Origin: Bacteroidales bacterium | Lineage (GTDB): Bacteria; Bacteroidota; Bacteroidia; Bacteroidales; UBA932 | NCBI GenBank assembly: GCA_017548805.1 | Contig: JAFYZE010000246.1 | Span: 1-7,925 of the forward strand | Direction: 5' to 3' | DNA length: 7,925 nucleotides | Shown: in pieces, positions 1-5,890 of the stretch | How the letters are laid out: each line of letters starts with the position of its first letter | How positions within the stretch are numbered: position 1 is the first letter of the stretch | The notes under the pieces: generated by a model | Databases searched by the model: none | Told to the model about the DNA's origin: nothing | What the model saw: the letters and a program-made list of their open reading frames with translations, nothing else | Made by a program: the position numbers and the translations under genes

Positions 1-900
1 GACACACCAGAGGATGGCGCCCGGGACCTGCCTGTCCAGGGTTTCTCCCAGGCCGGTCAGGACGTTGTAGGCGTCGGCGCTGCTGCCGGACTCGAGCATC
101 TCGGCGGGCAGGAGGTCGCTGCGAAGCAGCTGGGCGTGGGCGCATGAGTCAAGGTCGTTCCACGGCCAGACCTTGACGAGCGAGCCCAGTACGAAGCCCA
201 AAAGCACGAGCATGGTCTGGCGTTCCCACCTGGCCAGCAGCCAGTTGAGGAACTTCGCGAAGGCGAGGATGCCCACGGCGCAGCCGAATGCGAACACGAT
301 AAGCACGGGGATGTCCATGTTGCTGACGGCGCTCATGATGTAGTCATATTTGCCCAGTATCACCAGGATGAAGCTGCCGGATATGCCCGGGAGGATCATC
401 GTGCAGACGGCTATCGCTCCGCAGATGAAGATGAACCACATCGAGTCCGGCGTGGTGGTGGGGGAGAGGGTGCACACGACGAGGCCCAGGATGACGCCGC
501 CGACGGTGAACAGGACGTCCCGCAGTTTCCAGCCCTTGATGTCCCGGAACATGTAGAATGCCGAGGCGAGGATGAGTCCGAAGAAGAATGCCCAGACAAG
601 TATGGGGTGATACTGCAGCTGGTGTTCGATGATCTTGGCAAGGGTGAAGATGCTGAGGATGACGCCGATGGCCAGCCAGAGAAGGAAACGCCCGTGGACG
701 AGGCTCCAGAACTCCTTGAAGCGTCCTTTGAAGAAGGCCTTCCACGGGGCGGGGCTCATGACTGCGTCAAGTGCGCCGACCAACTCTTCGTAAATACCGG
801 ATACAAGTGCTATCGTGCCTCCTGAGACTCCGGGAACCACGTTGGCTGCGCCCATGGCGAAGCCCTTGACGGCTACGATTATGTCCTTGATGAAGCCCAT
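1..900 (-). CDS. DUF368 family membrane protein, putative undecaprenyl-phosphate translocase (PopT-like), 3' end cut by window edge
   Basis: An open minus-strand frame runs from ATG at 898-900 to base 1 without a stop, giving 300 visible residues; the C-terminus lies outside the window. Seen: a very hydrophobic protein with a glycine/proline-rich N-terminal motif GAANVVPGVSGGT (residues 17-29) and a related second copy, ILPGISGSF (169-177), as in an internally duplicated transporter. Hydrophobic segments lie near 72-90, 99-117, 128-144, 153-170, 172-184, 197-217 and 229-244. Known: these two PG-[VI]-SG motifs are the hallmark of DUF368. Some members (PopT) return undecaprenyl phosphate, the lipid carrier for peptidoglycan and O-antigen, across the inner membrane. 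Transport of that substrate here is inferred from family. The start lies 3 bases after the stop of the preceding gene, so it is probably the third gene of the operon. The family call is firm, the substrate less so. Confidence 0.88.
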   Translation of the reverse strand, partial: MGFIKDIIVAVKGFAMGAANVVPGVSGGTIALVSGIYEELVGALDAVMSPAPWKAFFKGRFKEFWSLVHGRFLLWLAIGVILSIFTLAKIIEHQLQYHPILVWAFFFGLILASAFYMFRDIKGWKLRDVLFTVGGVILGLVVCTLSPTTTPDSMWFIFICGAIAVCTMILPGISGSFILVILGKYDYIMSAVSNMDIPVLIVFAFGCAVGILAFAKFLNWLLARWERQTMLVLLGFVLGSLVKVWPWNDLDSCAHAQLLRSDLLPAEMLESGSSADAYNVLTGLGETLDRQVPGAILWCV

Positions 901-903
901 CCC

Positions 904-1440
904 TTATTTGATCTTGGCGAGGAACTCCTTGACCGACTTGAAGATCTCGTCCTCCGGCATGGACTTGCCCTCGGGATTCTCCTGGTCGGTTATCACCAGG
1001 TCGAAGATGTCTCCGGGCAGCTGCTTGCGGCCGATCTTGAATTTCGCCTCGCAGCAGGTGGCCATGTACTGGATGGGATAGTCGTCCTTGTTTATCAGGG
1101 AGATGAAGAGGTCGGGCTTGGCCTCGAGCATCAGGTCGAGTTTCTCCCTCGCCGGCTTGCCGTAGAAGTTGAGGTCCTTCTTCAGCACGGTGTTGGTGAT
1201 GCTGGTGATGAGGCGTTCGGCCTCCCCGATCTTGCGGAAATCGAAGAAGAATATCTCACCCTTGATGCCGTTGTCGCGGTAGAAGGCCATGATGTCCTTC
1301 TTGCATTCGTCGAACGACGTGTCCTCCACGTCGATGAAGGCCACCGCGGTGCGGATGTCCTTCAGGGGGGTGATGTTGGTGTGGACCTGGCTGCGGTGTT
1401 TCTTCAGCGCGCGGTTCCTGAGGAAGTCTGTGATGAACAT
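904..1440 (-). CDS. Conserved hypothetical protein, probable DUF6913-type family, 178 aa
   Basis: I chose the ATG at 1438-1440 (product begins MFITDFLRNRALKKH). The open frame continues upstream to 1677, but only by overlapping the conserved end of the kinase gene. The product is soluble, basic at its N-terminus (RNRALKKHRSQ), with no signal peptide or membrane segment. Predicted strands and helices alternate: a strand near 31-36 (AVAFID), a helix at 43-55, a strand at 61-66 (EIFFFD), a helix at 70-86, and then DLFISLINKDDYP with a following MATCCEAKFKIGR stretch at about 109-138. It ends in a charged helix. This resembles a family I recall from Bacteroidales as DUF6913, including the D-L-F-I-S-L and A-K-F-K-I-G motifs, but I could not search for it. 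Function unknown. It sits 2 bases after the kinase stop and 3 bases before the DUF368 start, so it is almost certainly co-transcribed and perhaps translationally coupled with both. Confidence 0.82.
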   Translation of the reverse strand: MFITDFLRNRALKKHRSQVHTNITPLKDIRTAVAFIDVEDTSFDECKKDIMAFYRDNGIKGEIFFFDFRKIGEAERLITSITNTVLKKDLNFYGKPAREKLDLMLEAKPDLFISLINKDDYPIQYMATCCEAKFKIGRKQLPGDIFDLVITDQENPEGKSMPEDEIFKSVKEFLAKIK

Positions 1441-1442
1441 GG

Positions 1443-2456
1443 TTAAATCGTCTCCATTTGGCCGCCGTTGGCGGCAATGAGTTCGCGGATCTCTTTCTTG
1501 GCATCCCTCCAGCGTGGGATGTCGATCTTGGTGCCGATGACCTCCACGACCTTGGCTGCGATGATCGAACCGACTTCGCCGCAGACCTTGAGCGGCATGC
1601 CGAGGGCATGCGCGTAGAGGAATCCTGCGGCGTAGGTGTCTCCCGCGCCAGTGGCGTCGAGGGGAGTGGCCGGCCATGGCTGGATGAAATGCTCCTCTTC
1701 ACCGCTGCGCACCCAGGATCCGTCCTTTCCGACCTTGACGACCGCGATGCTGCTATGCTTGGAGATCTCGACCAGCGCTTCGTGCGGATCGTCAAACTTG
1801 GTGAACGCCTTGGACTCGGTCTCGTTGGCGAAAACTATATCTACATAGTTGTCAACGATGTCGTGGAGGAACGCTCCGTTCGACTCGACTACATTGTATG
1901 AGGCCATGTCAAGGGAGATAATGCAGCCCGCCTCGCGGGCCATCTCCACCGCCCTACGGACAAGTGCCTGATTCTGGACGAGGTATCCTTCGATGTGGAA
2001 ATAATCGTACCCTTGGAAATACTCGGGCTTCAGGTCCTCGGGGACGAAGTCGAGTGCGGCGCCGAGATAGACTGCGAAAGTGCGTTCGGCATTGCCGCCG
2101 CTCACGAACACCATGGAACGACCGGAGGGATTGGGGCTCTTGAGCAGCAGGGTGTTGACGCCGTACTGCTCCTGGTCGCTCTTGAACAGCAGGCCGAGCT
2201 CGTCGTCGCCGATCTTGCCGATGAAGCCGGAGGGCATTCCGAAGACGGCCGTGCAGGAAATGGTGTTGGCGGCGGAACCGCCGGCCACATAGTGTATGTC
2301 CAGCGTCTTGAGCTTGTTCCAGATCAAATCCCCGGTCTCCCTGTCCACATGCTGCATGCTCCCCAGCGGGAGATGGAAGGTCTTGAGGAGGGTGTCGTCG
2401 GGCAGGACGGCCAGGATGTCCGTCAGTGCGTTGCCGATGCCGAGGATGGATTTCAT
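1443..2456 (-). CDS. PfkB-family kinase, adenosine kinase-like / ribokinase superfamily
   Basis: This 337-residue cytosolic protein is a full-length member of the PfkB (ribokinase) superfamily, which transfers the ATP gamma-phosphate to a hydroxymethyl group of a sugar or nucleoside. Visible hallmarks are GNALTD at 8-13 (substrate-binding Asp13), GGSAANT at 59-65 (the di-glycine hinge), FANETE at 209-214, the VKVGKDGSW strand-turn at 240-248, and PfkB signature 2, DATGAGDTYAAGF, at 267-279. Asp273 is the expected catalytic base and the GAG the anion hole. The N-terminal pattern GxGNALxDxLA, followed by LPxGSMQxVD, is typical of the adenosine-kinase-like subgroup common in Bacteroidota. The substrate could be adenosine, another nucleoside or a sugar; sequence alone does not settle it. 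The ATG at 2454-2456 begins the canonical MKSILGIGNA strand. First gene of the operon, preceded by a promoter box at 2487-2494. Confidence 0.93.
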   Translation of the reverse strand: MKSILGIGNALTDILAVLPDDTLLKTFHLPLGSMQHVDRETGDLIWNKLKTLDIHYVAGGSAANTISCTAVFGMPSGFIGKIGDDELGLLFKSDQEQYGVNTLLLKSPNPSGRSMVFVSGGNAERTFAVYLGAALDFVPEDLKPEYFQGYDYFHIEGYLVQNQALVRRAVEMAREAGCIISLDMASYNVVESNGAFLHDIVDNYVDIVFANETESKAFTKFDDPHEALVEISKHSSIAVVKVGKDGSWVRSGEEEHFIQPWPATPLDATGAGDTYAAGFLYAHALGMPLKVCGEVGSIIAAKVVEVIGTKIDIPRWRDAKKEIRELIAANGGQMETI

Positions 2457-2486
2457 ACCGCTTAGATTTTAGTATTCCTTATCACG

Positions 2487-2494
2487 CAAAGTTA
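2487..2494 (-). promoter_or_regulatory. Bacteroidota -7 promoter box for the kinase operon
   Basis: Read on the minus strand the bases are TAACTTTG, an exact match to the Bacteroidota primary-sigma -7 consensus TAnnTTTG. It lies about 30 bases before the kinase ATG, predicting an AT-rich leader of roughly 25 nucleotides. I see no good TTG-type -33 element at the usual 19-20 base spacing, so the call rests on the -7 box and its position. Confidence 0.55.
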
Positions 2495-2506
2495 GTTAAA
2501 AATATC

Positions 2507-2514
2507 TATATTTG
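2507..2514 (+). promoter_or_regulatory. Bacteroidota -7 promoter box for the plus-strand membrane-protein gene
   Basis: The bases TATATTTG exactly match the TAnnTTTG -7 consensus. The box ends only 6 bases before the ATG at 2521, so transcription would begin at or next to the start codon, giving a leaderless or nearly leaderless message. No clear -33 element is visible upstream, and the other-strand box at 2487-2494 occupies part of that space. Confidence 0.5.
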
Positions 2515-2520
2515 CGAGGT

Positions 2521-3537
2521 ATGGACGAGAAGACTCTCAAAATATTGAAGTCCACTTTCTGGGCGCTTCTGGCCGTCGCGCTGCTGTGGTTCTCTTTCCG
2601 CGGCGTGGACTGGAAGGAGTTCTGGACCGTCATCAGCAGCTCGCGCTGGGGGTATGTAGTCCTGGCCATGGCCGCCGGAGCACTCTCATTCGTCATCAGG
2701 TCGCTTCGCTGGCGCCTGCTCCTGCTTCCCGCTGAGCCTGATATCAAACGGATCGACTGCTATGACGGATTCACCATCGGCAGGCTGTGCGACCTTGCCA
2801 TCCCGCATATCGGCGAGTTCGTCCGCTGCGGCTATGTACAGACGCCCCGCATGCCCTTCGAGAAAGCGCTGGGTACAGTCGTGCTCGAACGCGCCTGGGA
2901 CATCCTGATGCTTGGCCTGCTGATATTCGTCCTGCTGGTTTTCAGGGGAGAGCAGTACGGGTCCTTCTTCTTCGAAAGGATAGTCAGGCCCGTCACCGAC
3001 AGCCTGGGTATCAGCCCATGGAAGCTGCTGCTGGCGCTGGTCTTGCTGGTGATAGTCATTTTTCTGGCCGTCTGGGCCAGGCGTCGTCACCGTTCCGGTA
3101 ATGATTCCGCCCCTTCTTCCCAGAAAGGAAGCTTCTTCGAGCGACTTGCCGGATTCTTCCACGGTCTGGGTCAGGGATTCTCCTCGTTCCTTAAAATGAA
3201 GGGGAAAGGCTGGTTCATCCTTCTTACCCTCCTGCTATGGTCCATGTACCTCATGATGAGCTGGCTGATTATCAAGGCGCTGCCGGAAGACCTTGGACTC
3301 AACCTGGTTGACGCCCTGTTCATCATGCTGGTCGGCAGCGTCGCCGGCATCGTGCCGGTTCCCGGCGGTTTCGGAGCCTTCCATTACATTGTCGCCATAG
3401 CCCTGCAGACAATCTACGCCATACCCTTCGAGACGGGTATCATCTTCGCCACCCTCTCGCACGAGTCGCAGACCATCATGCTGATACTCTGCGGCCTCCT
3501 CTCCTACGCCCACCAGACCCTCAAGCGCCGAGGATAA
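2521..3537 (+). CDS. Lysylphosphatidylglycerol synthase transmembrane-region family protein (UPF0104-like flippase domain)
   Basis: This is a 338-residue inner-membrane protein with about eight hydrophobic segments: near 12-27, 44-60, 127-141, 168-186, 231-252, 263-281, 286-303 and 315-331. Family marks are IRSLRWRLLL (59-68), GRLCDLAIPHIGEFVRCGY (87-105), the VVLERAWDI block (120-128), and VPVPGGFGAFHYIV (278-291), which matches the conserved P-x-P-G-G-x-G motif of the LPG_synthase_TM family (PF03706). In MprF this region moves aminoacylated lipid across the membrane. Stand-alone members such as this one lack the catalytic aminoacyltransferase domain, and their substrates are mostly unknown. 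A polar, basic stretch (about 187-230) splits the bundle and is probably cytosolic. I chose the ATG at 2521 over the in-frame TTG at 2512, which lies inside the promoter box. The gene is monocistronic, divergent from the kinase operon, and its last 17 bases overlap the end of xth. Confidence 0.87.
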   Translation: MDEKTLKILKSTFWALLAVALLWFSFRGVDWKEFWTVISSSRWGYVVLAMAAGALSFVIRSLRWRLLLLPAEPDIKRIDCYDGFTIGRLCDLAIPHIGEFVRCGYVQTPRMPFEKALGTVVLERAWDILMLGLLIFVLLVFRGEQYGSFFFERIVRPVTDSLGISPWKLLLALVLLVIVIFLAVWARRRHRSGNDSAPSSQKGSFFERLAGFFHGLGQGFSSFLKMKGKGWFILLTLLLWSMYLMMSWLIIKALPEDLGLNLVDALFIMLVGSVAGIVPVPGGFGAFHYIVAIALQTIYAIPFETGIIFATLSHESQTIMLILCGLLSYAHQTLKRRG

Positions 3538-4273
3538 GTTCGACGGGGCAGTGGTCGGATCCGAAAATGTCGTTCAGGATGTCGGTAGAGATGATGTGCT
3601 CCTTAAAGTTTTCTGAGACAAGGAAATAGTCGATGCGCCAGCCGACGTTCCGTTCGCGGGCGCGCATCCTGTATGACCACCATGAATACTTGACTTCTTC
3701 GGGATGCTGGAAGCGCCAGCTGTCGACGAAACCGGCTCCGAGGAGCTCGGTCATCTTGGCGCGCTCCTCGTCGGAGAATCCGGCATTGAAGTGGTTGGTG
3801 GTGGGATTCTTGAGGTCAATCTCCTCGTGCGCGACATTCATGTCTCCGCAGATGACCACGCCCTTGCGGGCAGCAAGTCCGGACACGTAGGCTCGGAAGT
3901 CATCTTCCCAGCGCATGCGGTAATCGAGCCTCCGCAGTCCGTCCTGGGAGTTCGGTACATACACGCAGACCAGATAGAAATCCTCCATCTCCAGGGTGAG
4001 CACGCGGCCTTCGTGGTCGTGTTCGTCCACGCCTATGCCGCGTGTGACTGACAGGGGTAAATGCTTGGTATAGATGGCGGTACCAGAGTAGCCGGGCTTG
4101 TCGGCATAGTTCCAGTAAGAAGTGTATCCAAGGAACTCGAGGTCGATCTGGCCCTCCTGCAACTTGGTCTCCTGAAGGCATACGAAATCTGCGTCAAGCT
4201 CCGCGAAAACGTCCGCGAAGCCCTTGCCTGCGACGGCGCGAAGGCCGTTGACGTTCCAGCTGATGAGTTTCAT
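3521..4273 (-). CDS. xth: Exodeoxyribonuclease III / AP endonuclease (ExoA/APE1 type)
   Basis: This 250-residue cytosolic DNA-repair enzyme belongs to the endonuclease/exonuclease/phosphatase superfamily. It cleaves 5' to abasic sites in base-excision repair and usually has 3'-5' exonuclease and 3'-phosphatase activity. The active site is complete: WNVNGLRA at 6-13 (Asn7), LQETKLQ at 33-39 (metal ligand Glu35), [10 protein letters not shown] at 61-70, VYVPNSQ at 104-110 (Tyr105), [15 protein letters not shown] at 143-157 (Asp144, Asn146), [12 protein letters not shown] at 209-220, and SDHCPVEL at 239-246 (Asp240, His241). The NVAHxxIDLxNP pattern places it nearer the ExoA/APE1 subgroup than E. 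coli Xth. An in-frame ATG four codons earlier (4283-4285) exists. I prefer 4271-4273 because the family starts MKLISWN and because this ATG overlaps the cysS stop as ATGA, a usual sign of translational coupling. Second gene of the cysS operon. Confidence 0.95.
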   Translation of the reverse strand: MKLISWNVNGLRAVAGKGFADVFAELDADFVCLQETKLQEGQIDLEFLGYTSYWNYADKPGYSGTAIYTKHLPLSVTRGIGVDEHDHEGRVLTLEMEDFYLVCVYVPNSQDGLRRLDYRMRWEDDFRAYVSGLAARKGVVICGDMNVAHEEIDLKNPTTNHFNAGFSDEERAKMTELLGAGFVDSWRFQHPEEVKYSWWSYRMRARERNVGWRIDYFLVSENFKEHIISTDILNDIFGSDHCPVELILGA

Positions 4274-5799
4274 TCCAGTGTCCATTCTGCCCCGTCCTGG
4301 GTGTCCTTTACTTTAATGCCGAGTGTGGCGAGGGCGTCACGGATATGGTCGCTCGTGGTCCAGTCCTTGGCGGCCTTCGCCGCGGCCCTGGACTCCAGCA
4401 CCATATCCATCAGGCCCGCTATTGTCTTCATGGCCTTGCCGCTCTCCTCCTCGTCCTGGAGGCCGAGCACGCCGAACACTATGTCGTCGAATATCTGCAC
4501 CAGGGTGTCGATGTCACCCTTGGAAAGCTTGAGCTTCCTGTCCTTTGCGGTGTTGATGATGCGGACGGCGTCGAAGATGTTCGAAAGGGCGGTAGGGGTG
4601 TTCAGGTCGTCGCAGAGCGCGTCGTAGACGCCCGCGAAGACGGCCTTCACCTCCGGGTTGGTGGCCGGGCAGCTCTCCGGCGCTACGCCGGGCGTATACT
4701 CGCCGTAGGCGTAGCGCGGCATCTGCCGCCCGGCCATGGCGTAGAGGTCCTTAGCTCCCTGAAGTATGCGCTTGAGGCCTTTCTCGGAGGCCTGCAGGGC
4801 CTCGTTCGAGAAGTCCAGCGTCCCGCGGTAATGGGCCTGGAGAATGAAGAAACGCACGGTCATGGGGCCGTATGCCTGCTCGAGCTTGGGATGATTGCCC
4901 GAGAAAAGCTCCGGAAGCGTGATGAAGTTGCCGAGCGACTTGCCCATCTTCTGCCCGTTGATGGTGATCATGTTGTTGTGGACCCAGTAATGCACGCCCT
5001 GCGTGCCTCTGGAGGCCACGTTCTGAGCGATTTCGCACTCGTGGTGCGGGAACATGAGGTCCATTCCGCCTCCGTGGATGTCGAATTCGTATCCGAGATA
5101 TTTCTCACCCATCACGGAGCACTCAAGGTGCCAGCCCGGGAATCCTTCGCCCCAAGGGGAGGGCCATTTCATGATATGCTGGGGCTCAGCCTTCTTCCAG
5201 AGGGCGAAATCATACGGTGCGTGCTTGTCGCTCTGTCCGTCAAGCGCCCTCGTGCCTTCGAGCGTGGCGTCAAGGTTGCGTCCCGAAAGGATGCCGTAGT
5301 GATGCTGCTCGTTGTATTTCTGCACGTCGAAATATACCGAACCGTTGCTGATGTAGGCGTATCCGGAATCGAGGATCTGCTTTACGGCTTCGATCTGCTC
5401 TACGATGTGCCCGGAAGCACGGGGCTCGATCGAAGGCGGCGCGACGTTGAGCTGGCGCATGGCTTCGTGGTAGCGCAGGGTATAGGTCTGCACCACCTCC
5501 ATGGGCTCGAGCTCCTCCAGCCTGGCCTTCTTCGCGATCTTGTCCTCACCCTCGTCGGCATCGTGCTCGAGGTGTCCAACGTCCGTGATGTTCCTTACAT
5601 AGCGGACCTTGTATCCGAGATGGCGGAAAAACTTCTGGAGAACGTCGTAAGTGACACCCGGGCGGGCATGCCCGAGGTGCGCGTCACCGTAAACGGTGGG
5701 GCCGCACACATACATCCCGACGTGTCCCGGGTTGACCGGAACGAAAAGCTCCTTGCGGTGGGACAGGGTATTGTAAAGCAACAAATCTCTCATAACCAT
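4270..5799 (-). CDS. cysS: Cysteinyl-tRNA synthetase
   Basis: This 509-residue class I aminoacyl-tRNA synthetase activates cysteine with ATP and charges tRNA-Cys in the cytosol. The catalytic Rossmann domain carries the HIGH motif as HLGH (41-44) within [16 protein letters not shown], and the KMSKS loop as KMGKS (284-288). The zinc site that selects cysteine is complete: Cys32, Cys227 (GWHLEC), His252 and Glu256 (PHHECE), with the same spacing as E. coli Cys28, Cys209, His234 and Glu238. A DALR-type helical domain follows (about 340-480: [31 protein letters not shown]), then a short C-terminal tRNA-binding part. Length is slightly above E. coli (461). Two in-frame starts compete: ATG at 5797-5799 (MVMRDLL) and ATG at 5791-5793 (MRDLL); I list the longer. 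The stop overlaps the xth start (ATGA). Upstream, the rpoC terminator isolates the gene, so it needs its own promoter. Confidence 0.97.
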   Translation of the reverse strand: MVMRDLLLYNTLSHRKELFVPVNPGHVGMYVCGPTVYGDAHLGHARPGVTYDVLQKFFRHLGYKVRYVRNITDVGHLEHDADEGEDKIAKKARLEELEPMEVVQTYTLRYHEAMRQLNVAPPSIEPRASGHIVEQIEAVKQILDSGYAYISNGSVYFDVQKYNEQHHYGILSGRNLDATLEGTRALDGQSDKHAPYDFALWKKAEPQHIMKWPSPWGEGFPGWHLECSVMGEKYLGYEFDIHGGGMDLMFPHHECEIAQNVASRGTQGVHYWVHNNMITINGQKMGKSLGNFITLPELFSGNHPKLEQAYGPMTVRFFILQAHYRGTLDFSNEALQASEKGLKRILQGAKDLYAMAGRQMPRYAYGEYTPGVAPESCPATNPEVKAVFAGVYDALCDDLNTPTALSNIFDAVRIINTAKDRKLKLSKGDIDTLVQIFDDIVFGVLGLQDEEESGKAMKTIAGLMDMVLESRAAAKAAKDWTTSDHIRDALATLGIKVKDTQDGAEWTLE

Positions 5800-5811
5800 A
5801 AATTAATCATG

Positions 5812-5819
5812 CTAAGATA
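5812..5819 (-). promoter_or_regulatory. Possible -7 promoter box for cysS-xth
   Basis: On the minus strand the bases read TATCTTAG, one mismatch from TAnnTTTG, between the rpoC terminator and the cysS start. It would place the transcription start about 5-10 bases before the first cysS ATG. No convincing -33 element is visible apart from the terminator T-run. A promoter is needed here because of the terminator, but this exact box is a weak candidate. Confidence 0.3.
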
Positions 5820-5835
5820 ATCATTTTGCCCGTAT

Positions 5836-5870
5836 AAAAAAAGCCCCGGACCTGAAACGGGTCCGGGGCT
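5836..5870 (-). terminator. Rho-independent terminator of the rpoC operon
   Basis: Read on the minus strand, an 11-base-pair GC-rich perfect stem (AGCCCCGGACC at 5842-5852 pairs with GGTCCGGGGCT at 5860-5870) closes a seven-base loop. A run of seven T residues (5842-5836) overlaps the foot of the stem. It begins 20 bases after the rpoC stop codon. On the plus strand the hairpin is not followed by a T-run, so it should act only on minus-strand transcription. Confidence 0.93.
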
Positions 5871-5890
5871 CTCCCATATGATTACGACTG

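Noticed and set aside
344..745. A 133-codon minus-strand frame inside the DUF368 gene
   Set aside because: It is a different frame from the continuous DUF368 reading (900 to 1). Its product is rich in His, Pro and Arg, as expected of an out-of-frame translation of a membrane-protein gene.
1441..1677. N-terminal extension of the unknown protein to a start at 1677
   Set aside because: The extra 79 residues would be encoded out of frame over the conserved C-terminal part of the kinase and look like shadow sequence (Arg- and His-rich). The ATG at 1438-1440 just after the kinase stop is far more likely.
1458..2465. Plus-strand open frames (1458-1901 and 1995-2465) opposite the PfkB kinase gene
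   Set aside because: They mirror a well-conserved kinase, and the predicted products are compositionally odd with no family resemblance. They are shadows of the codon structure.
4274..4285. xth start at 4283-4285, adding MDTG
   Set aside because: The family begins at MKLISWN, and the ATG at 4271-4273 makes an ATGA overlap with the cysS stop. The longer form cannot be ruled out but is less likely.
4345..5820. A 491-codon plus-strand open frame lying antisense across nearly all of cysS
   Set aside because: cysS is unmistakable, with all catalytic and zinc residues. Long antisense frames are common opposite GC-rich genes, and the antisense translation shows no recognisable domain or motif and has no promoter of its own that I can see.
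5842..5870. The GC-rich inverted repeat considered as a mobile-element end, attachment site or bidirectional terminator
   Set aside because: It is a single hairpin directly after rpoC with a T-run on the minus strand only, which is the classic unidirectional intrinsic terminator. No second copy occurs in the window.
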